Positions 33,217 to 40,566 of a DNA stretch of 43,776 nt are shown here, in pieces. Source of the stretch: a virus; IMG/VR virus record IMGVR_UViG_3300010885_020890, positions 1 to 43,776 of that record. The stretch is one strand, 5' to 3'. Both the position numbers and the translations under genes were made by a program. Numbering within the stretch: the first letter of the stretch is position 1; the number at the start of each line of letters is the position of its first letter. The notes under the pieces are model-generated. The model ran no database searches. It was given only the letters and a program-made list of their open reading frames with translations, and had not been told where the DNA came from.

Positions 33217-33432
33217 TTATTTTACTATTTCATGCAATGTTCGTGCTTGCTTTAATAAATCAATTACAGTTGGGTCTTTGCTTTGAAATACTGGTCTCCA
33301 TTCTTGCCACCAATTAAATAATTCAACCATTTCAAGTGTAAAATTACAATGCAACTGTTGACCACCAAAAGTATCACTGGTTGTTAATGATGCTATTCTG
33401 TATTCATTGGTTGTAGAACTTTTAATAGTCAT
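33217..33432 (-). CDS. hypothetical protein
   Basis: A 71-aa protein starting with ATG at 33430-33432, overlapping the preceding gene by 4 bp. It has a beta-prone start (EYRIASLTTSDTFGGQQLHC) followed by a helical end with FNWWQEWRPVF. No family recognised. It is part of the run of coupled genes from 34119 to 31849. Confidence 0.5.
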   Translation of the reverse strand: MTIKSSTTNEYRIASLTTSDTFGGQQLHCNFTLEMVELFNWWQEWRPVFQSKDPTVIDLLKQARTLHEIVK

Positions 33433-33893
33433 TTCATTGCCTCTTTAATTTCTTTGTCGCTATATCCACGCTCAACTAACATACCTTTATATTGTTGATC
33501 AGTAATTTTATCAGCAAGAAGTTCTGCTTCATCACTTTTAATATGCGGATATAATTCTAACATCTTTTGCGCACGTTTATTCTTTACAGTCTTGCTACTG
33601 TATGCCATCCACTCATGACGATGCTTGCCCATGTTGGGGCTTACTGTGGTCAACAATAACCATTGTAGTTTAGGATGCCTGTTGATATCAAAGAAACGTT
33701 TATTAACACGCTCGTTCATTGCTTGCAAATAATATTGCTGCAACTCTGGAATACCGTTGACTACACTGCCCCAACGCAACATAAGATATGTAGAGAACTT
33801 CTTACGCTCTTCATCGTTGAGTTCATCATAGAACTGTCGATTACGCAAATCAAGTTGTGCCATTTCATAACCAATGTCAAGTTTGTTAACCAA
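33429..33893 (-). CDS. possible clamp-loader small subunit (gp62-like)
   Basis: A 154-aa protein. The TTG at 33891-33893 follows GAGAGGA at good spacing; the first ATG, ten codons later, has no such site. The sequence has FYDELNDEERKKFSTYLMLRW (about 21-41, here split by charge), ERVNKRFFDINRHPKLQWLLLTTVSPNMGKHRHEWM, and a helical C-terminus with ERGYSDKEIKEAMK. The size (T4 gp62 is 187 aa) and the helical pattern are compatible with the small clamp-loader subunit of T4-like phages, but no signature proves it. Treat the name as a hypothesis. Confidence 0.5.
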   Translation of the reverse strand: MVNKLDIGYEMAQLDLRNRQFYDELNDEERKKFSTYLMLRWGSVVNGIPELQQYYLQAMNERVNKRFFDINRHPKLQWLLLTTVSPNMGKHRHEWMAYSSKTVKNKRAQKMLELYPHIKSDEAELLADKITDQQYKGMLVERGYSDKEIKEAMK

Positions 33894-34119
33894 GGATTAT
33901 TCCTCTCCATTCACCTTTTTCAGTTGGTTCAAATATTGCAGAAATACTGTCATCGTGCTTGATTTCTTTTATTTCTACACTTGCATAATACAATGAACGC
34001 AACTGATCTGCTGCATCTTTCAATGTAGGATTAGTCTCGGTAGCTTTAAGAATCTCTAGCCATTCAAGATATTCATCTGTATAATAACGTTTTGGTGGTG
34101 ATACGTTTCCAATGCTCAT
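33886..34119 (-). CDS. hypothetical protein, leaderless operon head
   Basis: A 77-aa protein starting with ATG at 34117-34119, with no Shine-Dalgarno and a promoter ending 6 nt before the ATG. It contains YYTDEYLEWLEILKATETN and a helical DAADQLRSLYYASVEIKEI. No family recognised. It heads a run of coupled minus-strand genes that includes the gp62-like, glycosyltransferase-like and PIG-L genes. Confidence 0.55.
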   Translation of the reverse strand: MSIGNVSPPKRYYTDEYLEWLEILKATETNPTLKDAADQLRSLYYASVEIKEIKHDDSISAIFEPTEKGEWRGIILG

Positions 34120-34125
34120 AATAGT

Positions 34126-34154
34126 ATCTTATCATATATTATTAGTTTTGTCAA
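34126..34154 (-). promoter_or_regulatory. sigma70-type promoter, leaderless
   Basis: TTGACA at 34149-34154, a 17-bp spacer, TAAGAT at 34126-34131 on the minus strand, and 6 bp to the ATG at 34119. The TGA stop of the preceding gene (34151-34153) lies inside the -35 box. Confidence 0.78.
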
Positions 34155-34915
34155 TAGTCACGATAGCCAAATTTTTTAACGTTAAGATCGTATCCAAAGA
34201 CATTTGCGACATCAGGCAACCATGTTTTTTCTAATAATTCTTCATATAAAACTGGATCAAAATCTGGTTTTATATCATATAAAGCATTATATTTTTTGTT
34301 TACATAAATGTCACCATAAAAAATTTGTTTTTTAAAAATATTTTTGTCATATCCTTCAACTTGAAAGTAATCATCTATTGCTTTTTCATTTTGTTCTATA
34401 ATCTTAAGCTGTGATAAAACTTCATCAAATCTATTTTTATCGGTAAAATCAGTAATACCTTTACAACATAAGGGTATATCAACATAAAATTTAATATTTT
34501 TTCCCTGTTGTATTATTTTTTTTAAATCAATTGTATTATCTGATTTAATCTTACTTAAATTAAATTTCCATATTTGAACCAGTTTTTTTAAATCCGTAAT
34601 AAGAGTAGTATTTTTTATAATACTTTCTATTTTGAATGTTCTATAAAATTTTTTTTCAACAGCTAAATTTACAGGATTTAAATCAAAATTTTTAATTACA
34701 TCAATTCGGGTTGAAATATCATGAGATGGCCATATTAATATATTTTTTTTATATATTTCTTTTATTTCTTTTTCTGAACAATATTCAATCTTTTTGATAG
34801 TAGTATTACTTTTATTAGTTCCAGAATTGTCTAAAAAAATTCCTTTGTAATTTAAAAAATTACACAAAAAATCACCCTTTGAACCGCCTTTATATACTAA
34901 AACATATTTTGTCAT
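34151..34915 (-). CDS. AT-rich hypothetical protein
   Basis: A 254-aa protein starting with ATG at 34913-34915, overlapping the preceding gene by 4 bp. It starts MTKYVLVYKGGSKGDFLCNFLN, whose GGSKGDFL resembles the phosphosulfate-binding loop of some sulfotransferase-like proteins, but no second signature is clear. Composition is extremely rich in Lys, Ile, Asn and Asp, unlike its neighbours, which suggests later acquisition. The stop codon forms part of the downstream promoter's -35 box. Function unknown. Confidence 0.5.
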   Translation of the reverse strand: MTKYVLVYKGGSKGDFLCNFLNYKGIFLDNSGTNKSNTTIKKIEYCSEKEIKEIYKKNILIWPSHDISTRIDVIKNFDLNPVNLAVEKKFYRTFKIESIIKNTTLITDLKKLVQIWKFNLSKIKSDNTIDLKKIIQQGKNIKFYVDIPLCCKGITDFTDKNRFDEVLSQLKIIEQNEKAIDDYFQVEGYDKNIFKKQIFYGDIYVNKKYNALYDIKPDFDPVLYEELLEKTWLPDVANVFGYDLNVKKFGYRDY

Positions 34916-35412
34916 ACTATATTTTGAATGTCAATGGTTTCGCTTGCACGACTGATTTCTTTAACAAAATATGCGCATATTGGCTTTGGTCCATCACTTA
35001 TTGGAATACAAAGCAGTTGACCATTCTTAAGTTTAGGAAAGTACCAGCGCACATCTTGGTAAACATCTTCAATTTCTATGTTCATAAATGCCGCACGGAA
35101 TGAACTTAATGGGTTAAATGTAAATGCTTGGAATCCACGGTCGTTGAGTTTCGTAAGTGGCAGTGCTTCTAAATCACCAATCTCTGCTTCACCAATAAGA
35201 ATACGCCAATTATATGGCATCATAATTCTGTGTTCACCAATCTTTAGCACGAGTGCTGGATCATTAAAACTTTCTAAAAATACAAGTGGAAGAAAATAAT
35301 AATCTGCTTCTGGTGGATTGCTGTTATCTAATACACAGAATCGCAAATCATCTACTTGTTCTGGTAAATTATTCATTTCAAATACGGTATTATCAACTGT
35401 TAATATTCTCAC
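34912..35412 (-). CDS. conserved-type hypothetical protein
   Basis: A 166-aa protein starting with GTG at 35410-35412 behind AAGGAAA; the GTG overlaps the preceding gene's TGA (GTGA). The sequence looks like a compact mixed fold: YYFLPLVFLESF, GEHRIMMPYNWRILIG, LTKLNDRGFQAFTFNPLSSF and VRWYFPKLKNGQLLCIPI. It is well behaved in composition and lies in the UvsW operon, so it may be an old, conserved gene with a DNA-metabolism link. No family assignment. Confidence 0.58.
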   Translation of the reverse strand: MRILTVDNTVFEMNNLPEQVDDLRFCVLDNSNPPEADYYFLPLVFLESFNDPALVLKIGEHRIMMPYNWRILIGEAEIGDLEALPLTKLNDRGFQAFTFNPLSSFRAAFMNIEIEDVYQDVRWYFPKLKNGQLLCIPISDGPKPICAYFVKEISRASETIDIQNIV

Positions 35413-36179
35413 TGTCTTTCCTTAACAAAATTATAATATAGTTCAGCAATAGCAACCTGACCATCAGGATGCGTATGATATCCAGGGTCTGTCCCTGTTA
35501 GAGGATGGCTATCGCAAAAAGCACCAAGCGCAAACTGTGGTGGCGCAAAATACTTTTGTGTAAACTCACGTGGAAAATCTTCATTCCAACTTTTGTTTTT
35601 AATATAGGTATTCCAACCATTGAACAAAAATGGAATTTTTAACGCATCAAGTTTCCATAATCCACTGAACAGAACCCAATTGTCTACTTGGCGTTTCCAG
35701 TGTGCATCATAAAGAAATGCGGCATAACCTTCCATTGCCATGCGTGTATGTTTATCTACTTTGGAAATACGATAGTTGTGGTCGTAGTTCTCAATCACAC
35801 TGAACATTGTTTCGCCAATCATGCGATACGGATGTGCATCACCATAATTAAAGTTCTTTAAACCATCTTCCCAACGATAACCATTACGGTTTTCTTGCTT
35901 GGCACTATGATTTGGACTACCATCTTCTATCTTAATAAACTTTTCAACTGGAAACTCTATGCGATCTTCTGTTGTACTCGCAATAAAAACCCAATCTGCT
36001 TTGTCTTTGATTGCTTCATCAATCTGTAATCGTATTACATTATTACCAATACCCTGACGAGCATATGTAACAAGTTCAGCATCAAGTTTGTTTGCGAGGA
36101 TTTCACTCCAATGCGTTCCACTATATTCAGGAAGATTACTAACAGCACTAAAAGAGCAACCACATACTGCTATCTTCAT
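35409..36179 (-). CDS. SGNH hydrolase-like protein (copy 3)
   Basis: A 256-aa protein starting with ATG at 36177-36179, overlapping the uvsW stop by 4 bp (ATGA). Block I is MKIAVCGCSFSAVSN; ARQGIGNNVIRLQIDEAI gives the Gly and Asn blocks; VFIASTTEDRIEF continues the third strand. The C-terminal DPGYHTHPDGQVAIAELYY has the HPxG-like end, but its D-x-x-H spacing is not exact. Less AT-biased than the other two SGNH proteins and placed in the recombination operon. Function unknown; a hydrolase on an O-acylated glycan is the family expectation. Confidence 0.6.
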   Translation of the reverse strand: MKIAVCGCSFSAVSNLPEYSGTHWSEILANKLDAELVTYARQGIGNNVIRLQIDEAIKDKADWVFIASTTEDRIEFPVEKFIKIEDGSPNHSAKQENRNGYRWEDGLKNFNYGDAHPYRMIGETMFSVIENYDHNYRISKVDKHTRMAMEGYAAFLYDAHWKRQVDNWVLFSGLWKLDALKIPFLFNGWNTYIKNKSWNEDFPREFTQKYFAPPQFALGAFCDSHPLTGTDPGYHTHPDGQVAIAELYYNFVKERQ

Positions 36180-37618
36180 TTGTAGATGCTCTTTTCTTGA
36201 GTAAATGGATATTTTGCATCTTTATAAAATTGTTTACGTTTTGTAAGATGACGTTTTGCAAACTTGCAATCTGCTGTTATGTCCCAGATTTGAACAAAAT
36301 CTTTGTCTTCTGCCTTACGAATGCCACGACCGATAGACTGAATGACACGAACGAATGACTTGCCAGGTTCAATAAGAACAAGATTAAAAATACGAGGGAT
36401 ATTAATACCAACTGCAGCCACTCCATAAGTTGCGACAATAATTTTGTCACTGACATCTGCAACTTCATCATAGTGTTCCTTTCTATCTGTGACTTTCATA
36501 TCACCATGAACAAATACGCTATTAGGTAATCGTGCAACCAATTCATCACCACATTCACGACGATCAACCAACACAAGTGTATTACCAGTTTTGATAATTT
36601 CATTTACCATACTTGCAAGATGATCCAATCGTTCGCTGTTGGTGGTGAGATATTTAAGTTCAGCCTGATAATTCTTGAAGTCACTGTATTCAACAGTTTG
36701 CACAATGTTAACATGGCACTGGCTTAACACACCACGTTCTTGCAATTCAGCCGCACTTAATTGGTTAAGCACTTGACCAAATGATACAATCAGTGCAGCA
36801 CGTTCAAATTGTTCTTTGGGAACTGTGCCCGTTAAACCCCAACGGATAGGAACATTTGCAAAGTGATCTGTGAGCAATGCTTTAAGAACTTCTGCTTTTG
36901 CTTGATGCACTTCATCAACAATGATAGCAACAACGTTTAGCATCATTGTCCATTCATTGCCATCTTTATTTTTCTTTAATAAATTGTTTAGGCTTTGCCA
37001 TGTGCAGATAGTGTGAGTGCGACCAAGTTCTTTACGGTCACCAAAATATACACCAACATCTAATCCAAGGTTTATATAATCTGCTTCTGTTTGTGTAACA
37101 AGACTTTTATTAGGCACAATAATAATCGTGCGACCATACTTTTCAACACTATGCGATAGTGCTGCTGTCATAATTGTTTTGCCAGCACCAGTGGCTACTT
37201 CTTGTATGCCTTGTGGATTTTGTAAAAATTCGTTGACAATTTCAACTTGATAATCACGTAGAACTATTGGTTTGCCTTCTTGTGGATGACCTTTTGGCCA
37301 GTTCTTATTACTGAATGTGTTTTCAGTTATTGCATCAAACTCAAGCTGATCACGTGATGTGCGTTGATCTTCAATTTCAAAATCCCAATTACGATCTTGC
37401 AACCATTCTATAATTTCTGGTAGAAGATTTATATATGTTGAACCACCAAGTTGAAAGTAAGCAACCTTGCCATCCCATCTACCTAACTTTACACTTGGCA
37501 AATGACGTGCATAAGGAACTTCATACTTGAACTTTGTTACAAGCCTACGGCGAGTATCAACATCAAGACCTTCTAATTTACAATTGACTTCATCACGGAT
37601 GATAATTTTACATAACAT
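36176..37618 (-). CDS. uvsW: UvsW-type recombination helicase
   Basis: A 480-aa superfamily 2 helicase starting with ATG at 37616-37618; T4 UvsW has 503 aa. The N-terminal about 90 residues form the UvsW-type DNA-binding domain (KLGRWDGKVAYF). Motif I is ATGAGKT (142-148), motif II DEVH (235-238), then LTGTVP as motif III, and the C-terminal QSIGRGIRK as motif VI. In T4 it unwinds branched DNA and R-loops and switches origin to recombination-dependent replication. It has its own promoter 7 nt from the ATG, and its downstream neighbours are coupled by overlaps. Confidence 0.93.
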   Translation of the reverse strand: MLCKIIIRDEVNCKLEGLDVDTRRRLVTKFKYEVPYARHLPSVKLGRWDGKVAYFQLGGSTYINLLPEIIEWLQDRNWDFEIEDQRTSRDQLEFDAITENTFSNKNWPKGHPQEGKPIVLRDYQVEIVNEFLQNPQGIQEVATGAGKTIMTAALSHSVEKYGRTIIIVPNKSLVTQTEADYINLGLDVGVYFGDRKELGRTHTICTWQSLNNLLKKNKDGNEWTMMLNVVAIIVDEVHQAKAEVLKALLTDHFANVPIRWGLTGTVPKEQFERAALIVSFGQVLNQLSAAELQERGVLSQCHVNIVQTVEYSDFKNYQAELKYLTTNSERLDHLASMVNEIIKTGNTLVLVDRRECGDELVARLPNSVFVHGDMKVTDRKEHYDEVADVSDKIIVATYGVAAVGINIPRIFNLVLIEPGKSFVRVIQSIGRGIRKAEDKDFVQIWDITADCKFAKRHLTKRKQFYKDAKYPFTQEKSIYK

Positions 37619-37625
37619 TAATGTT

Positions 37626-37654
37626 AATATAATATATTACTAAAACAATTACAA
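37626..37654 (-). promoter_or_regulatory. sigma70-type promoter of uvsW
   Basis: TTGTAA at 37649-37654, a 17-bp spacer and TATATT at 37626-37631 on the minus strand; 7 bp separate the -10 box from the ATG at 37618, so the mRNA is nearly leaderless. It follows directly after the terminator at 37651-37680. Confidence 0.6.
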
Positions 37655-37680
37655 TAAAAAAGCAGCGATAAACGCTGCTT
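37651..37680 (-). terminator. rho-independent terminator
   Basis: Perfect 8-bp stem AAGCAGCG/CGCTGCTT with a 5-nt loop, followed on the minus strand by TTTTTATTG. It starts at the stop codon of the 59-aa gene. The other side is also T-rich, so it could work on both strands. Confidence 0.8.
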
Positions 37681-37859
37681 TATTTTTTAGGCTTTACTTC
37701 TATAATTTTTTGAATAGTTACTTTAGCACCACCGAACCCATATTGCAATTCGATCAGGCGTTTTGCACTCGCCTGATCGTTTGCATTTACTGTAAGTGAG
37801 AATTGCAGTGTGGGTGTGCTTGGTCTTGTGACAACACCCTTGATATCAAACTGCTTCAC
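37680..37859 (-). CDS. small GTG-start protein coupled to the AAA+ ATPase
   Basis: A 59-aa reading frame from GTG at 37857-37859 to TAA at 37680-37682. The GTG overlaps the TGA of the ATPase gene (GTGA), the same junction as at 35412, and a terminator follows at once. The peptide starts VKQFDIKGVVTRPSTP, has a helical NDQASAKRLIELQYGFGG and ends IIEVKPKK, giving a beta-alpha-beta pattern with balanced composition. These points together argue for a real gene despite its size. It may be a partner of the ATPase. Confidence 0.7.
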   Translation of the reverse strand: MKQFDIKGVVTRPSTPTLQFSLTVNANDQASAKRLIELQYGFGGAKVTIQKIIEVKPKK

Positions 37860-38884
37860 CGACTACCACTCCTCATCACCGTGATTTCTGCAACACGCTG
37901 CCAACGATTACCAACGCTTTTACGAAGGTCTGCCAACTTGAGTGCAGTACGCAGTGACATTTCACGGAACCGCTTGGCATTGTCCTTCATAAACTGCAGG
38001 ATTTCACCCTGTTGCTCATCGGTGAAATCGTAGTCACGGAACAATTGTCCGCTTTCTGCAATCTGCCGAATACGAAGATATTTATCGTGTTCAGTGTCAA
38101 GCGTCAAATCAATATAGTGACAACGTGACTGCAATGCTTCAAGATGGTCTTGCATCTTCTTGCTACGGATGTTCTCAAACTTCAAGTTAGTAATGAAGAT
38201 AACACCACCCTTGAAGTCAAACTTGTTGGGGATGCCTTGCTTGTGCAACAAATTGCTATCAGCATTCCAGTGAATGGTACGCTTCTTGCCACTGTCAAGT
38301 GCAGCTTTAAGAATGTTAAGTGACAACTCGTCCATCAACACGCTATCGCAATCGTCAAACACGAGAACACTACCACTGTCGCTATACTCATACAGCTTGG
38401 CATACAAACCAAGTGCAGTCATAGCACCCTTGACGACTTGATACTTGACACGACCAGCAACTTCATCAAGCACACTTACTTGGTCAAGACGCTTGTGAAC
38501 ACCGTAGGACTTACCAACACCAGGCGGTCCAACAACAATCATTGCACGAACATCACCTTCCTTGACAGCAGTGGTCATGTCTTCAAGGATAGAGAAACGT
38601 TCAGCAATACGTTCAATAATCTGCTCGTCAGTTTCCTTGACTTTGGGTTGAACTGCAGTTTGTGTCATCATTGGTGCTTCCTCATTAGTATATTCAATTT
38701 GATGTGCGCCATCAAGAACGATACGGCAACGTTTACGATTAAAAGGAACCGTGCCATCAACGCTGACATAACCACCACGACCAACCTTGGTGAATGGGGT
38801 CAGTAGCGGAAATACCATATCGTCAACAGGCATGCCATTAAAGGTGCCAGATTTGATACGAACCGTAGAGCCTGCGTAAGTCAT
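37856..38884 (-). CDS. AAA+ ATPase
   Basis: A 342-aa protein starting with ATG at 38882-38884 behind a GGAGAAG leader. The Walker A motif GPPGVGKS is at 119-126, Walker B VLVFDDCD at 173-180, and FITN as sensor 1 near 232. The N-terminal 70 residues carry beta-prone segments (KSGTFNGMPVDD, KVGRGGYVSVDG) like a KOW/SH3-type module. The C-terminal part is helical. It is less AT-biased than its surroundings. Phage AAA+ proteins of this type may act as remodelling or motor factors; the substrate is unknown. Coupled to the 59-aa gene. Confidence 0.82.
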   Translation of the reverse strand: MTYAGSTVRIKSGTFNGMPVDDMVFPLLTPFTKVGRGGYVSVDGTVPFNRKRCRIVLDGAHQIEYTNEEAPMMTQTAVQPKVKETDEQIIERIAERFSILEDMTTAVKEGDVRAMIVVGPPGVGKSYGVHKRLDQVSVLDEVAGRVKYQVVKGAMTALGLYAKLYEYSDSGSVLVFDDCDSVLMDELSLNILKAALDSGKKRTIHWNADSNLLHKQGIPNKFDFKGGVIFITNLKFENIRSKKMQDHLEALQSRCHYIDLTLDTEHDKYLRIRQIAESGQLFRDYDFTDEQQGEILQFMKDNAKRFREMSLRTALKLADLRKSVGNRWQRVAEITVMRSGSR

Positions 38885-38914
38885 CTGTCTTCTCCATCAA
38901 CAGGTTATATTAGG

Positions 38915-38942
38915 ATAATATCACAGAATTAGGGATTGTCAA
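38915..38942 (-). promoter_or_regulatory. sigma70-type promoter of the AAA+ gene
   Basis: TTGACA at 38937-38942, a 16-bp spacer and TATTAT at 38915-38920 on the minus strand, then a 30-bp leader with a Shine-Dalgarno. The TGA stop of the preceding gene (38939-38941) lies inside the -35 box. Confidence 0.75.
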
Positions 38943-39184
38943 GCAGTTTTTTGCATCATTTCGGCAAGAATAAACTTGGCTACATTAAGCTGCTTGCGGA
39001 TGCGTTCGTCGGTATTTGGAGCAGAAATTGTTGGATTTTTCATAGCAATCATCTCCTGACAATCGCTCAAAATGCCCATAACAACCATTTCCTGACCAAC
39101 TAACTTGGCGGTAATTCCGTTGATATATTGGTCACGAATATCGGCTTTGGACATACCAAAGGTAGCAAAATCGGTGTCAGTCAT
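38939..39184 (-). CDS. small hypothetical protein, early-type
   Basis: An 81-aa protein. I choose the ATG at 39182-39184, just behind GGAGAGCG; an earlier in-frame start lies in the leader. It begins MTDTDFATFGMSKADIRDQYI, continues with a Met-rich helical segment AKLVGQEMVVMGILSDCQEMIAM, and ends with NVAKFILAEMMQKTA. No family recognised. It is the second of three small early-type units (39428, 39184, 38884) with almost the same promoter layout. Confidence 0.6.
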   Translation of the reverse strand: MTDTDFATFGMSKADIRDQYINGITAKLVGQEMVVMGILSDCQEMIAMKNPTISAPNTDERIRKQLNVAKFILAEMMQKTA

Positions 39185-39212
39185 ATCGCTCTCCATCAAT
39201 TGACTATAACTT

Positions 39213-39240
39213 AATATAACACGGATTTAGGGGTTGTCAA
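39213..39240 (-). promoter_or_regulatory. sigma70-type promoter
   Basis: TTGACA at 39235-39240, a 16-bp spacer and TATATT at 39213-39218 on the minus strand, then a 28-bp leader with GGAGAG. The TGA stop of the preceding gene (39237-39239) lies inside the -35 box. Confidence 0.75.
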
Positions 39241-39428
39241 GCATTATTTGCAACAATCATGGCGTCATCATACTGCTCGTAAGCCATTGATAATTCATCA
39301 TAATTTGGCTGCGGCTGTAGATCATTTTGGTGGATACGGGTCCATTCTTCGGCCAAAAATTGCTGAATTTCAGGGGAATTTGTATCGACTTGGTTGTCAA
39401 AATCTTGACATTTTTCAAAACGGGTCAT
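39237..39428 (-). CDS. small acidic hypothetical protein, early-type
   Basis: A 63-aa protein starting with ATG at 39426-39428 behind AGGGAG. It is acidic and Gln/Asn-rich (EIQQFLAEEWTRIHQND, then NYDELSMAYEQYDDAM), with no recognised domain. Small acidic early proteins of phages often bind host enzymes, but there is no direct evidence here. Its stop codon is part of the next promoter. Confidence 0.55.
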   Translation of the reverse strand: MTRFEKCQDFDNQVDTNSPEIQQFLAEEWTRIHQNDLQPQPNYDELSMAYEQYDDAMIVANNA

Positions 39429-39453
39429 GTGTAACTCCCTTGCTTATATGTTC

Positions 39454-39481
39454 ATAATAACACAAATTGAAGCAATGTCAA
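39454..39481 (-). promoter_or_regulatory. sigma70-type promoter
   Basis: TTGACA at 39476-39481, a 16-bp spacer and TATTAT at 39454-39459 on the minus strand, with a leader of about 25 nt holding AGGGAG before the ATG at 39428. It is divergent from a late-type box at 39491. Confidence 0.72.
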
Positions 39482-39490
39482 GATACTTTT

Positions 39491-39498
39491 TATAAATA
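39491..39498 (+). promoter_or_regulatory. late-type promoter box, plus strand
   Basis: An exact TATAAATA on the plus strand; GGAG (39504-39507) and the ATG at 39514 follow closely. The predicted RNA start falls at about the first base of GGAG. Confidence 0.5.
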
Positions 39499-39513
39499 GT
39501 TTTGGAGATAGAT

Positions 39514-39834
39514 ATGACAGTAAAAGTGACCCGCACAAGAACTAGACAATCAGAAAATATTAATTTTACACCAGCAATGGATGAAGAATTAGATCAAAAA
39601 TTTCAAGATTTTGATAATCAAATGATTAAAGATGGCAAAATTATTTCTATAACAAATGACACCAGTGAAGATTTGCTAACCGTTACCTCAACTTTTATAT
39701 TTCCAGATGCAAAGTCTGCACTAGAATATTTTATTTTAGCTAGAGAAGATATCGATTTTTCAAAATTAGATCATGATTGTTTGGTGTATTTTTTAGATAA
39801 TAATATTACTCATAGTTGGTCATTTGATTTTTAA
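39514..39834 (+). CDS. hypothetical protein
   Basis: A 106-aa protein. I choose the ATG at 39514-39516 behind GGAG instead of the in-frame TTG at 39502, which would overlap the Shine-Dalgarno. It has a Thr/Arg-rich start (MTVKVTRTRTRQSENI), a helical middle (EELDQKFQDFDNQMIK), a beta stretch LTVTSTFIFPDAKSALEYFIL and an end with FLDNNITHSWSFDF. The middle suggests a small alpha/beta fold. Function unknown. It converges on the next gene with a 4-bp overlap. Confidence 0.6.
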   Translation: MTVKVTRTRTRQSENINFTPAMDEELDQKFQDFDNQMIKDGKIISITNDTSEDLLTVTSTFIFPDAKSALEYFILAREDIDFSKLDHDCLVYFLDNNITHSWSFDF

Positions 39835-40547
39835 TTCTTATCATAATTTTCACGTGGGTAACGTTCACGATAGTGACGTTCGCCTGGTTCTAAACTACGA
39901 GCCAATTCTACATAATCTGGACCCTTATTATGCAACCAAGCCTCATGGTCAAAACGCCAATGAGGATTAGTTGGATGGCGTGTAAACTGTGTAAAGTTAT
40001 GATTTAATCTATCTTCTGGATGTGCAATGGGTTCTAACTTGGCAATATAATCGCTCTTTGCCCACCAGAAATTACCCGCAAAGTGTGGCCATGGTTCAGT
40101 ATTATAATTTGTCCCAACGACTTCTGCACCTTCATCAAGTGCTTCAACATTGTCACGCCACTTCTCAATAGTTGCCCAATTCATAAAATCACGCCAATCA
40201 CCAACATTTGGATCGCCATAACGCAACAAACCTTTAAGGTGAATATAACAAATATGATAAGGTTCACTTGCTTCACGTGCTTGCTGTAACATATACATCA
40301 ATGTTGGCCATTCGTGATAAGCAGCATCTTTATTGACACTTGCAAGTTTAATTTTACCTGTTGAATCATTGATATTCTTTGTTGATAACCAACCAGTAAA
40401 TGTCCAAGGTTGACCATTCATACAAATATGGATTTCACTGGCTGCGTCCCATAGTCCTGACTTTTCTATTAAATCCCATTGTTGGTCCATTACTTGGTTC
40501 CAACCGCCTAGTTCGTTTACGTGCCAGAAAATCTTGATCGGTGTCAT
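39831..40547 (-). CDS. glycosyltransferase-like protein
   Basis: A 238-aa protein. I choose the ATG at 40545-40547 behind AAGGT; a longer frame would run through the tRNA gene. It begins MTPIKIFWHVNELGGWNQVM, has SGLWDAASEIHICMNG, ICYIHLKGLLRYGD (about 98-111) and HFAGNFWWAKSDYIAKL (about 154-170). These blocks, including YxHxKG and xGNFWWAxxxY, are those of a glycosyltransferase-like family found with capsule and phage glycan genes. No D-x-D is obvious. It starts 20 bp after the tRNA-Ala gene. Confidence 0.65.
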   Translation of the reverse strand: MTPIKIFWHVNELGGWNQVMDQQWDLIEKSGLWDAASEIHICMNGQPWTFTGWLSTKNINDSTGKIKLASVNKDAAYHEWPTLMYMLQQAREASEPYHICYIHLKGLLRYGDPNVGDWRDFMNWATIEKWRDNVEALDEGAEVVGTNYNTEPWPHFAGNFWWAKSDYIAKLEPIAHPEDRLNHNFTQFTRHPTNPHWRFDHEAWLHNKGPDYVELARSLEPGERHYRERYPRENYDKN

Positions 40548-40566
40548 TTTGTTACCTTGTTGATGT

